Shown in pieces: positions 14,374-21,590 of a stretch of 38,416 nucleotides of DNA. The notes beneath the pieces are model-generated. The model did not search any database and was not told the DNA's origin. It saw nothing but the letters and a program-made list of their open reading frames with translations. Source of the stretch: an uncultured Clostridia bacterium (GTDB taxonomy: Bacteria > Bacillota > Clostridia > Christensenellales > Borkfalkiaceae). The first letter of the stretch is position 1. Every line of letters begins with the position of its first letter. The position numbers and the translations under genes were made by a program. The DNA is taken from positions 1 through 38,416 of the forward strand of contig CAJOMP010000005.1 of the NCBI GenBank assembly GCA_905235785.1. The letters run 5' to 3'.

Positions 14374-15399
14374 ATGGTAAAAGACGAGAACTATATCGTA
14401 ATGCACGGCTGGATGAGAAATAAACTCGGTCTTAAAGGCAACGACCTTATCGTTTACGCTGTCCTGTGGGGTTTCTCGCAGGACGGTGAAAGCGAGTTCA
14501 GGGGAACGATAGATTATATAACGGAATTTTCTGGTTCGAGCAGAATTACGGTAATTCGTTCACTTCAAAATTTAGAGAAAGTCGGCTTTATAAAAAAGGT
14601 CGAACGGAACTTTAAAGAAGGTAAGACAAACGGATATATTTGCGTTCCGCCTGATCAAGTAGGGGTGTATCAAAATGATACACGGGGGTGTATCAAAATG
14701 ATATACCCCCCATATCAAAATGATACACGGGGTGTATCAAAATGCTACACCCCCAAAACATTAGAAGAAAAAGAATTTAAAAAAGAAATTAATAATATAA
14801 GAAAGAAAGTAAGTAAGAAAGAAGGTATTAAGGAAGATAAAGATAAATTTAAAAAACTAACATACGACGAGATTTTGGACGCTTTCGCTTTTTCGGAAGA
14901 TACGGACACCGCCGTCAGGAATTTTTTAAAGTATTCGACTTTAAACAAGCACTTCTTTACGAACGAGAATTTTTACCGATTCCTTGAAGCGTTAGAGACG
15001 TATCCAGAAAACGAAAGAACGTCGGCAGTGCAAAAGGTTATAGACAATCACCAGTTTATGATACGACCAAAACCCGAACTGCACTTTGACGAAATGGGAA
15101 TTGAAAGCGCTTTTGCGGATCAGGATTTTGACGATATTATTAATTCTTCTATATTCAACTTTAACGACCGAGTAAAACTTGAAATCTGGCACTTTATAAG
15201 ATATCGCGGAGAAATAAACGCAAAGATAACGAATGAAGGACTACATAAACTCTGCACGACGCTCCGCTTTTCATACTTTAACGACGGGGATAGAGTAAAA
15301 GCCTTGTCCGACGCAATAGAAGGCGGATACAGAACAATTAAAACACCACCACCGCCAATATATGACGGAGCGGACGAATTCGCCGAGAAATTCGGCTAA
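14374..15399 (+). CDS. Replication initiator with winged-helix N-terminus and internal origin
   Basis: A 341-residue protein. A winged-helix domain (about 1-95: GLKGNDLIVYAVLWGFSQDG, FSGSSRITVIRSLQNLEKVG FIKKVER) is typical of phage replisome-organiser and DnaD-like initiators. Residues about 98-128 are encoded by iterons and form a repeated, low-complexity linker (YQNDTRG repeated). A Lys-rich segment follows, then a C-terminal domain (about 165-341). As with lambda O, it probably binds the iterons inside its own gene. The gene lies after RecT, as in many Gram-positive temperate phages. No separate helicase or loader was recognised, so it should recruit the host helicase. Confidence 0.75.
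   Translation: MVKDENYIVMHGWMRNKLGLKGNDLIVYAVLWGFSQDGESEFRGTIDYITEFSGSSRITVIRSLQNLEKVGFIKKVERNFKEGKTNGYICVPPDQVGVYQNDTRGCIKMIYPPYQNDTRGVSKCYTPKTLEEKEFKKEINNIRKKVSKKEGIKEDKDKFKKLTYDEILDAFAFSEDTDTAVRNFLKYSTLNKHFFTNENFYRFLEALETYPENERTSAVQKVIDNHQFMIRPKPELHFDEMGIESAFADQDFDDIINSSIFNFNDRVKLEIWHFIRYRGEINAKITNEGLHKLCTTLRFSYFNDGDRVKALSDAIEGGYRTIKTPPPPIYDGADEFAEKFG
14662..14870. other. Putative replication origin: four 22-23-bp iterons plus AT-rich tract
   Basis: TATCAAAATG starts at 14668, 14691, 14713 and 14735, each in a dyad of the form GTGTATCA-AAA-TGATACAC with GC-rich borders. Spacing of 23, 22 and 22 bp equals about two helical turns. They are followed by a long purine-rich, very AT-rich stretch (about 14757-14870) suitable for unwinding. 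The order of iterons then AT-rich region inside the initiator gene mirrors the lambda origin. Confidence 0.8.
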
Positions 15400-15425
15400 A
15401 CGCATTAAAGAAGGAGAAAAGAAAA

Positions 15426-16238
15426 ATGTTTGAAAAAGTAAACCCCAGCCACCCCGATAAAGTGGCAGACAGAATAGCAGGCGCAATAGTTGACCTTGCA
15501 TATAAGAAAAACGAAAATCCAAAGGTGGCGTGCGAAGTTCTTATCGGACACGGACATTGCCACATAATAAACGAAACGTCAGAGCACTTTACAAAGGGCG
15601 AAATTACGGCGATAGTTCGGCGTATAGCGGGCGAAATGGTTGTGGACTATAAAGAATACAAACAGGACGCTCATTTAGCACAAAACCAAAGTGACGGCTT
15701 GCGTTGCGGTGATAACGGCATTTTTAAGGGAATTACGGCAACGAAAGAACAGGTGTTGTTAAGTAAGATTGCAAGAGATATTTCTTTAAAATACTCTTAC
15801 GACGGGAAATACATACTCGACGCGGCCCGCGGTCGCCTCATAATCTGCCAAAGCAATGCAAACGAGGCGGAATTGAAAAAAGATTTCCCGACGGCGATTA
15901 TAAACCCGCTCGGTGACTGGACAGGCGGCACGAACGTTGACACCGGGGCAACGAACAGGAAACTCGGTTCGGACATGGGCGACGCAGTGACGGGCGGCGG
16001 CTTGCACGGTAAGGATTTATCGAAGGCGGACGTTTCCGTAAATATCTATGCGTTTATAAAAGCACATTCGGGATGTAAAAAACTCGCCCCCGACGAAAGA
16101 AAGGTCGTCGAAATATCCTGTGCAATCGGCGACGATAAAGTGGACGATAGACCGTATTCGGAAATCGTCAAAATAGCGAAAGCCTTTATCGAAGCGCAAG
16201 GCGGGTTCGAGAAGTTCGCCGAGTGGGGACTTATTTAA
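15426..16238 (+). CDS. Short S-adenosylmethionine synthetase (MetK) homologue
   Basis: A 270-residue protein; bacterial MetK is about 380-400. Both ends align to MetK: H9-P-D11-K12 (bacterial EGHPDK), D96 in RCGDNGIF (GDQGIMF), INPLGDWTGG (INPTGRFVIGG), R178-K179 (GRKI), and GGLHGKDLSKAD at 191-202 (GGAFSGKDPTKVD). Methionine, ATP and phosphate-binding residues are thus kept, while about 110 residues of the middle are missing. It would make SAM from methionine and ATP. It lies just upstream of two methyltransferase genes. A divergent activity is possible. GAAGGAG site. Confidence 0.85.
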   Translation: MFEKVNPSHPDKVADRIAGAIVDLAYKKNENPKVACEVLIGHGHCHIINETSEHFTKGEITAIVRRIAGEMVVDYKEYKQDAHLAQNQSDGLRCGDNGIFKGITATKEQVLLSKIARDISLKYSYDGKYILDAARGRLIICQSNANEAELKKDFPTAIINPLGDWTGGTNVDTGATNRKLGSDMGDAVTGGGLHGKDLSKADVSVNIYAFIKAHSGCKKLAPDERKVVEISCAIGDDKVDDRPYSEIVKIAKAFIEAQGGFEKFAEWGLI

Positions 16239-16240
16239 TT

Positions 16241-16498
16241 ATGCAGGCAGTTCGTAAATATTACATCTGTTTTAAGGAAGGCGAAAACGTCGGAACTTAT
16301 GCGGTCGTATATGCAGAAAATGCAGACAAGGCATTTAATATTGCGGTTAAAGAGTTCGGATGGATAAATATTTCAAATGTCTATACGGAACATAACTGGA
16401 AATACAAATACACCGCACATTTGCGTTTTCTTAAAGAAGTTAACCCCGAATATTATCAAAATTACCTTTCTAAATCACGTCGGAGAGTGTCATGGTAA
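16241..16498 (+). CDS. Small early protein, unknown
   Basis: An 85-residue basic protein with a mixed alpha/beta pattern (KYYICFKEGENVGTYAVVYA, ADKAFNIAVKEFG) that resembles a small sensory or binding fold. It ends in SRRRVSW. ATG 16241 is used, 3 bp after the MetK stop; an in-frame GTG lies inside the MetK gene. It overlaps the next gene by 7 bp. No family recognised. Confidence 0.6.
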   Translation: MQAVRKYYICFKEGENVGTYAVVYAENADKAFNIAVKEFGWINISNVYTEHNWKYKYTAHLRFLKEVNPEYYQNYLSKSRRRVSW

Positions 16499-16683
16499 AG
16501 TCGGAAGTGATCATCAGGTGCTTTATGATTTTACTTGCAAGCAAGGGATACGTTACCGCCGGCAAGATTGCCGATAAACTCGGCGTTTGTCTCCGAACCG
16601 CATACAGATACTTGGACACTTTGTCACTCACCGTTCCGATGGAGAGTAATCGTGGCGGGGGGGGGATCGCGGATTCAGGATAA
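16492..16683 (+). CDS. HTH (DeoR/HTH_11-like) regulator truncated at a G9 tract
   Basis: As written, a 63-residue protein with a winged-helix motif (IIRCFMILLASKGYVTAGKI ADKLGVCLRTAYRYLDTL) of the type found at the N-terminus of WYL regulators. It ends in GGGGIADSG. The G9 run (16657-16665) lies where the wing is encoded. One extra G (or two fewer) gives RGFRIMPDYRKELKRLINYE and a stop at 16737-16739, a much more natural wing and C-terminal helix. So the gene is off in this copy, phase-variable, or misread at the homopolymer. Confidence 0.65.
   Translation: MVKSEVIIRCFMILLASKGYVTAGKIADKLGVCLRTAYRYLDTLSLTVPMESNRGGGGIADSG
16657..16665 (+). repeat. G9 homopolymer in HTH gene
   Basis: Nine consecutive G residues inside a coding region of moderately low GC. 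A length change of +1 or -2 switches the HTH protein from 63 to about 90 residues. Confidence 0.85.
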
Positions 16684-16722
16684 TGCCTGATTACCGCAAA
16701 GAATTAAAAAGGCTCATAAATT

Positions 16723-16959
16723 ATGAAGATGACCTATGACGAATTCAAAGAAAAGATACTTCCGGCGATTCACGCAGTTTTGATAATTAATTCAAAATGT
16801 AAAAACAAACCGCCGATCGGACAGTTCTGTCAGAAGTGCAATATATGCGGACGGTTTACAAATAACGAGTCAGGTCTTGACGAACAGACAAAAATTGAAA
16901 TTTACGAATTCTTTATAAACGAAGGAGCAGGGCGTGATCAAATTACTAATCGGCGGTAG
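16723..16959 (+). CDS. Small Cys-rich protein upstream of the C5 methyltransferase
   Basis: A 78-residue protein. The central CKNKPPIGQFCQKCNICGRF has four cysteines spaced like a zinc knuckle. It overlaps the methyltransferase start by 26 bp, which suggests translational coupling. It also overlaps the alternative end of the HTH gene by 17 bp. Unknown function; perhaps a DNA-binding helper of the methyltransferase. Confidence 0.6.
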   Translation: MKMTYDEFKEKILPAIHAVLIINSKCKNKPPIGQFCQKCNICGRFTNNESGLDEQTKIEIYEFFINEGAGRDQITNRR

Positions 16960-18433
16960 CCCATGTACATATTGGAGCATAGCGCAAAAGAACAACAGGG
17001 AAATAAAAGCCGAAGGGTTAGGCTGGGAGTTATTTAAAAACTATCTTATAGCAAAAGAAAAGTTTAATCCCGATTTCTTTCTTTACGAAAATAATAAATC
17101 CGCTTCATTTGCGATAAAGGAGCAGATAAAGAAAGAGTTAAATGTTAACGGGGGGGGCGGCGCAAGATATATTGAAATCAATTCGGCGCTCGTTTCCGCA
17201 CAGAACCGTCAAAGATTTTATGTCCATAACTTCGGCGCAGTAGAACAACCGGAAGATAGACATATTTTATTAAAAGATATTCTTGAAAACGGATACGTGG
17301 ATAAAGAAAAATCTTATTGTCTTAAACATCAGGCTGGCAATACAAGAGATTATTTCAAAAAACATCACACGCAAATTAAATTCGAACCTTGTATTTTACA
17401 GGAAGGACACGGGTTTAATAAAGGCGGTATTAAAACTTTAAAGTGCCCGACGCTGACGACGGAAGCGAACTCATACACTAAAAAGGTAATCGAACCTTGC
17501 TTATATCCTGTCGGAGTAGGGTTTAGAAACCGCAGAGAAGACGACGGAAAGCTTTACAGGCGGTTTGAAACACACACTGAACAGAAATCTAACGCATTAA
17601 CCACTGTAAGAACTGACAGCATGGTTGCAGAACCCATCAGGGCGGGCGCGTTGCCAAGACCGAACGGCGAATTATCAACAAGCCAAGCATTACGGATTTA
17701 CGACACAAAATCAAAATCAGTTTGTCTTTCCGCTGGCGGCGGCGGTTTAGGTGGCAAAACAGGACTGTATGCAATTCCATGCGGTCAAAGACAAACCGAA
17801 AAGGCGAGAACGCTAACGGCTGGTTATCAGACAGCAAGTCAACGGGATTTACGTATGGACATTGAGACGGGCGGATTTATGGGTAAGCAGGGCGTTATAG
17901 AAGAAATGTATCCCTTTGCAGTGCCGATTTACTTTAACACCGACGGCGAACCTATCAAAGCAATCAGCGGAACGGACGGGAAATTTTATGATGTTTACAA
18001 AGTCTGCGATGGTTTTATAACCATAAAGGACAAGCAATATCCTATAAAACTCCCCGACGGATATTACGTTATAAGAAAACTCACCGTGACTGAATGCTGT
18101 AGATTACAAACCCTGCCGGACAACTACTGCCGGGCAGTTTCCGCAAGTCAGGCTTATAAAGGACTTGGAAACGGCTGGACGGCGGAAGTAATTATTCACA
18201 TTATGCGAAAAGCGCTTGATAATATACCGCGAAACGAAAAACTGCTTGTTTTGTCAATGTATGACGGAATCGGAACGGGGCGTTATTGCCTCGATAAAAT
18301 GGGATTTACCAACGTGGAATATCACGCTTACGAAATAGACAAATACGCAATTAAAATCGCACAGAGTAATTATCCCGATATTATTTACCACGGCGACGCG
18401 TTTAATTTAAGAAATATTGACTGGGGGCTATAA
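16934..18433 (+). CDS. Circularly permuted DNA cytosine-5 methyltransferase
   Basis: A 499-residue protein. Motif IV comes first (LLIGGSPC, catalytic C11), then motif VI (YENN, E52), motif VIII (QNRQR, 90-94) and a long target-recognition region (about 110-370). Motif IX (LTVTECCRLQTLP) and motif X (YKGLGNGWT) follow. Only after that come the SAM-binding motifs I (LSMYDGIGTG, DGIG 444-447), II (E467) and III (GDAF, 487-490). The usual order is I-III before IV, so the chain is permuted at the III/IV junction. It would methylate cytosine C5 in phage DNA. A G8 tract interrupts motif-rich sequence at 17150. It starts inside the preceding gene with GGAGCAGGG upstream. Confidence 0.85.
   Translation: MIKLLIGGSPCTYWSIAQKNNREIKAEGLGWELFKNYLIAKEKFNPDFFLYENNKSASFAIKEQIKKELNVNGGGGARYIEINSALVSAQNRQRFYVHNFGAVEQPEDRHILLKDILENGYVDKEKSYCLKHQAGNTRDYFKKHHTQIKFEPCILQEGHGFNKGGIKTLKCPTLTTEANSYTKKVIEPCLYPVGVGFRNRREDDGKLYRRFETHTEQKSNALTTVRTDSMVAEPIRAGALPRPNGELSTSQALRIYDTKSKSVCLSAGGGGLGGKTGLYAIPCGQRQTEKARTLTAGYQTASQRDLRMDIETGGFMGKQGVIEEMYPFAVPIYFNTDGEPIKAISGTDGKFYDVYKVCDGFITIKDKQYPIKLPDGYYVIRKLTVTECCRLQTLPDNYCRAVSASQAYKGLGNGWTAEVIIHIMRKALDNIPRNEKLLVLSMYDGIGTGRYCLDKMGFTNVEYHAYEIDKYAIKIAQSNYPDIIYHGDAFNLRNIDWGL
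17150..17157 (+). repeat. G8 homopolymer in the C5 methyltransferase gene
   Basis: Eight G residues encode Gly73-Gly76 with the following GGC. The present length keeps the gene in frame; any change not a multiple of three would cut the enzyme after about 75-100 residues. Confidence 0.85.
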
Positions 18434-18434
18434 A

Positions 18435-18776
18435 ATGACGAGAGAAGAATTTATCGAAATAGCAAGCGGTTATATAGGCGCAACAACCGAAGACTATAAT
18501 CGCGTGAAAATTATTAATAAAAATCGTTTAATCACTTACTATCAAAATGGTGAAGTGTGCGAAGATAAAGTGGTTCAGTGCGAAATTGCTTTTGATAAAA
18601 GAGATCAGTCACTGGACGGAAAAGAAGCAACGTATATGCTTTTAGGTGGGTTCAGTTTTCCGCCCCCGATAGATAAAGAACAGCTACGACGGGCATTAGA
18701 AAAGTTCGGGTTTCAGGTAAAACAAAAACAGGAAGCAACGCAGTTAAGTCTTTTCGACCTGATTACTTGTAAATAA
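18435..18776 (+). CDS. Small protein with C-terminal sliding-clamp-binding motif
   Basis: A 113-residue protein. ATG 18435 follows GGGGG at good spacing, and the two preceding in-frame codons-worth of sequence belong to the methyltransferase end. The C-terminus carries QLSLFDL (Q103-L109), matching the bacterial beta-clamp-binding consensus QL[SD]LF. An FPPPIDKEQLRRALEKFGF stretch precedes it. It may bind the host DnaN clamp to take over or block the replisome, or tether a partner. The rest is unrecognised. Confidence 0.7.
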   Translation: MTREEFIEIASGYIGATTEDYNRVKIINKNRLITYYQNGEVCEDKVVQCEIAFDKRDQSLDGKEATYMLLGGFSFPPPIDKEQLRRALEKFGFQVKQKQEATQLSLFDLITCK

Positions 18777-18796
18777 AAATTTAAGGAGAGAAGGTA

Positions 18797-19435
18797 ATGC
18801 CAAAATGCAAAGGCTGCCAAGCCGGAGTAATATGGATAAAAACAATAGGCGGAAAGGGCAAAGGTAAAAGTCGAGAAAATTCAATCAAAGGCGGCTTAAA
18901 GGAGTTAAAAATGAAAAAAATACTTGACGTCGCCTGCGGCGGTAAAATGTTTTATTTTGATAAAAACGACGACCGCGTGTTATTCTGCGACAATAGAAAA
19001 ATAGAGACTACTTTATGCGACGGCCGACATTTTGAAATCAATCCCGATGTGGTTTGTGATTTTACGGCGTTACCGTTTGAAGATAACAGTTTTCGCCTTG
19101 TAGTTTTCGATCCTCCGCATTTAACACGGTGTACGGGGAAAAGCAAATATAAAGAGATTTACGGTAGCCTTTCCGAAACATACACTCCGACAGGCTGGCA
19201 ACAGATAAAATACGGCGCATTATATTCAAATTGGCAGGAAATGCTTACAAAAGGCTTTAAGGAGTGTTTTCGGGTGTTAGAACCTAACGGAATACTTATT
19301 TTCAAATGGAACGAGACGGATATAAAAGTAAGCGAAATTTTAGCACTTACCGACGAAAAACCGGTATTCGGACATAAATCCGGAAAGCGAAGCAATACGC
19401 ATTGGATTTGCTTTATGAAGGGGGAAGAAAAATGA
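18797..19435 (+). CDS. SAM-dependent adenine-type methyltransferase with fused zinc-finger remnant
   Basis: A 212-residue open frame. Residues 39-212 are a Rossmann methyltransferase: motif I-like LDVACGGK (43-50), motif IV D105-P-P-H and a Lys-rich C-terminal strand-turn. This is of the DPPH/DPPY class that acts on exocyclic amines. Residues 1-38 (MPKCKGCQAGVIWIKTIGGK) look like the start of a separate small CxxC zinc-ribbon protein common in phages. A perfect AAAGGAG lies before internal ATG 18911, so the enzyme can also start there as 174 residues. The frame suggests a deletion that fused two genes. It overlaps the next gene by 4 bp. Confidence 0.75.
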   Translation: MPKCKGCQAGVIWIKTIGGKGKGKSRENSIKGGLKELKMKKILDVACGGKMFYFDKNDDRVLFCDNRKIETTLCDGRHFEINPDVVCDFTALPFEDNSFRLVVFDPPHLTRCTGKSKYKEIYGSLSETYTPTGWQQIKYGALYSNWQEMLTKGFKECFRVLEPNGILIFKWNETDIKVSEILALTDEKPVFGHKSGKRSNTHWICFMKGEEK

Positions 19436-19725
19436 GCGAACAGTTAGCAATGTTCAGTGGGCTAAAACCCTACAAAACACCATCGCAAAAAGAAAAAGAA
19501 TTGCGGAGTTTTTGTGGCAAGTTTCAGCGGTGGAGCGATAGAAAAAGCCAAATAGAAACAACAGCAGACGGCAAGTGTGGTTATATGAACTGTTGTAATT
19601 ATTGTAAAAGCAGTGGAGAGAAAAAACCGTGTGCAAAGGCTATGAGACAATATTTGAAAGTCGAAAAGATAGACATTGATTTATCGCAACCTTTTGAAAA
19701 GGTTATGGAAGTTTTAGATTATTAA
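19432..19725 (+). CDS. Cys-rich small protein, possible zinc finger
   Basis: A 97-residue protein. ATG 19432, preceded by GGGGAAG, overlaps the methyltransferase stop (ATGA). CGYMNCCNYCKSSGEKKPCA suggests a zinc site. The N-terminal SEQLAMF resembles a degenerate clamp-binding motif. Function unknown. Confidence 0.65.
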   Translation: MSEQLAMFSGLKPYKTPSQKEKELRSFCGKFQRWSDRKSQIETTADGKCGYMNCCNYCKSSGEKKPCAKAMRQYLKVEKIDIDLSQPFEKVMEVLDY

Positions 19726-19737
19726 AGGAGAAGAGAA

Positions 19738-19977
19738 ATGAGCGATAAAAAACGAATTAAGTTTATATTAAACGGCTGTGACATTTCATTCGTCGCAGAC
19801 GCTCCGGCAGACATGACAATCGAGCAATTAATAAAGCAAGCGGACAGAATTCATCCGGACTGGTGCGCCTGCGGAGTGTGTTCAGCAAGTGAAGATAGCG
19901 AAATTGAAATATCGTTTGACTACAATGACGTAAGGAAGGTGGGCAATCCGCCTTGCGAAATAGAGGAGAGAACATGA
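19738..19977 (+). CDS. Small acidic early protein, unknown
   Basis: A 79-residue protein with a beta-rich N-terminus and one CxCxxC-like cluster (WCACGVCS). AAAGGAG site. Its TGA overlaps the next ATG. No family recognised. Confidence 0.6.
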   Translation: MSDKKRIKFILNGCDISFVADAPADMTIEQLIKQADRIHPDWCACGVCSASEDSEIEISFDYNDVRKVGNPPCEIEERT

Positions 19978-20498
19978 AAGCAGTTTTATATAGCATAAAC
20001 AGACCGCACACTGATAATATAAAGTCGGGGTTAAAACTATGGGAAATAAGGAAATCAAAGCCGAATATACCCGTTCCGTTTACCGCCTTTACCTACGAAA
20101 CGAAAAAGAAAGGCGGTTGTGGCAAAGTAATCGGTGAGTTTATTTGCGATAGGATTGAAATGGTAAATGCGCAATGTAGCGATTACGGAATTGACTTGTT
20201 TTACCACGACTGTGCCACAGAAGGCTGTTTAATAGAAAACGAAGTTAATAGATATTTTAATATTCCCGAAGATAAAGATTTAAGAGTGATGAAAGGGAAC
20301 GGCTATGCTTTACATATAAGCAACCTTAAAATCTACGACAAGCCGAAAGAGTTAATCGAGTTTTTTAAGCCTTGTCCGAATAGTAATGAAGATTATCGGT
20401 GCCTTTCTTGTGATTGTCTTGCTGACAGCGACTATGGTGGATATTGCACAAATTATTTAACTCGTCCGCCGCAGTCGTGGTGCTATGTGGAGATTTAA
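19974..20498 (+). CDS. ASCH-domain protein
   Basis: A 174-residue protein. The opening (KAVLYSINRPHTDNIKSGLK, WEIRKSKPN, then GKVIGEFICDRI) follows the ASCH pattern of a PUA-related beta barrel that binds RNA or modified nucleotides. The C-terminal 40 residues are Cys-rich (CLSCDCLADSDYGGYC), perhaps a zinc site. ATG 19974 has GAGGAG upstream and shares ATGA with the previous gene. ASCH proteins in phages may recognise modified bases, which would fit this methylation-rich neighbourhood (inference). Confidence 0.75.
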   Translation: MKAVLYSINRPHTDNIKSGLKLWEIRKSKPNIPVPFTAFTYETKKKGGCGKVIGEFICDRIEMVNAQCSDYGIDLFYHDCATEGCLIENEVNRYFNIPEDKDLRVMKGNGYALHISNLKIYDKPKELIEFFKPCPNSNEDYRCLSCDCLADSDYGGYCTNYLTRPPQSWCYVEI

Positions 20499-20500
20499 AC

Positions 20501-20827
20501 ATGATTGACAGAGAAGAAATAACACGCGATTATTTTCGCAAAAGACTTAAAGCCCTTACAAAAGATGAAATTATAGACGGGATAATGTCTTCCAGCGCTT
20601 TTCAACATATTGAACTTATAATTCATCGTTGCGAATATTCTCGGAGTTTGAAAGCGATCCAAAAAGCAGAAGCGCAAGAAAAGCAAAAATCCGAAACTTT
20701 TATAAACGCCATAAAAGAATACAACCTTCTGGTTGCAGAACTGAATAAGGTCGGAATTGAGAAGTTTCCGCTTAAAAAGGTCAATCGGTTAGCCGAATTG
20801 ACAGAAATAATGAAAATGAACGTATAG
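20501..20827 (+). CDS. Small helical early protein, unknown
   Basis: A 108-residue protein, almost all helical, with a Glu/Lys-rich middle (KAIQKAEAQEKQKSETFINA). It starts 2 bp after the ASCH gene with GTGGAG upstream; an earlier in-frame TTG lies inside the ASCH gene. No recognised domain. Confidence 0.6.
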   Translation: MIDREEITRDYFRKRLKALTKDEIIDGIMSSSAFQHIELIIHRCEYSRSLKAIQKAEAQEKQKSETFINAIKEYNLLVAELNKVGIEKFPLKKVNRLAELTEIMKMNV

Positions 20828-20835
20828 GTATAAAC

Positions 20836-21114
20836 ATGGAAAATAAAAAAGAACTTTACAAAGAAATATTAAAATTATCGAAATACTGCGATAAAATCGG
20901 GCTTAACCACACACTTGAACCGTTTTTTGACGGATACGCCATAATCTTCGGCAAGAAATGGGATATTGTCCAGCACAGGTTTTCATACGGTAGTTCACGC
21001 GGTTATGTTGAACCCGCTATCGGTTGCAGAGTAGATTATAATGCGGTCTCTCTTGATTCCGCAAAGAAACTGGTTAAAAGGTATAAAGCAAGGTTAAACG
21101 GGGTAGCGAGATGA
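20836..21114 (+). CDS. Small early protein, unknown
   Basis: A 92-residue basic alpha/beta protein with YAIIFGKKWDIVQHRFSYGS and a C-terminal helix. It overlaps the next gene by ATGA. No clear ribosome site (AGGTATAAAC only), so it may depend on coupling with the previous gene. Function unknown. Confidence 0.6.
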   Translation: MENKKELYKEILKLSKYCDKIGLNHTLEPFFDGYAIIFGKKWDIVQHRFSYGSSRGYVEPAIGCRVDYNAVSLDSAKKLVKRYKARLNGVAR

Positions 21115-21308
21115 AAAAGCAAACTGAATATTTTGTATCTTATCAATTTCAAAGCAAAGAACACAATGGTTTCGGGCATTGCGCTGTATTTTATAAAATT
21201 AAGAAAGGCGACGATTTAATAGGACTGCAAAAAGTTATTGAAGAATCATTGGTAGATAAAGTCGGGACTGTTCAAGTTGTAATTCTTTATTACACTAAAA
21301 TTAGGTAG
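21111..21308 (+). CDS. Small early protein, unknown
   Basis: A 65-residue protein with alternating beta strands (YFVSYQFQSK, GHCAVFYKIKKG, VQVVILYYTK) that could be a small two-layer sandwich. Coupled to its neighbour by ATGA. No family recognised. Confidence 0.55.
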   Translation: MKKQTEYFVSYQFQSKEHNGFGHCAVFYKIKKGDDLIGLQKVIEESLVDKVGTVQVVILYYTKIR

Positions 21309-21317
21309 GAGGCAAAC

Positions 21318-21590
21318 ATGAGTCAAAGTTATTCAGATATAGCGCATGAGCGCGACGAGCTCAAAAGCGAAAGTGATACGTTAAGGTCGCTTATGGACCG
21401 TATGCTTGAGAAAGGTAAAAAGTTAGAAGAAGAAAACAAGCGGCTAAAAACAGGAATAAAAGAAGTAAATGGTTTAATTAATTCTTTTTGTAAAAAGGAA
21501 TGCAAGACAACCATAAAACTATGTGAAAGTTGTCTTCTTCTAAAAACAAAAGACACATTAAATTACATTGCGGAGGCGGACGATGAGTAA
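21318..21590 (+). CDS. Coiled-coil protein with C-terminal Cys cluster
   Basis: A 90-residue protein. Residues about 8-55 form a heptad-rich helix (HERDELKSESDTLRSLMDRM). CKKECKTTIKLCESC then suggests a metal-binding hairpin. GGAGG site. It overlaps the following gene by 8 bp. Function unknown. Confidence 0.65.
   Translation: MSQSYSDIAHERDELKSESDTLRSLMDRMLEKGKKLEEENKRLKTGIKEVNGLINSFCKKECKTTIKLCESCLLLKTKDTLNYIAEADDE

Noticed and set aside
14662..14750. CRISPR array or terminator series
   Set aside because: Units of 22-23 bp without unique spacers inside a replication initiator gene fit iterons.
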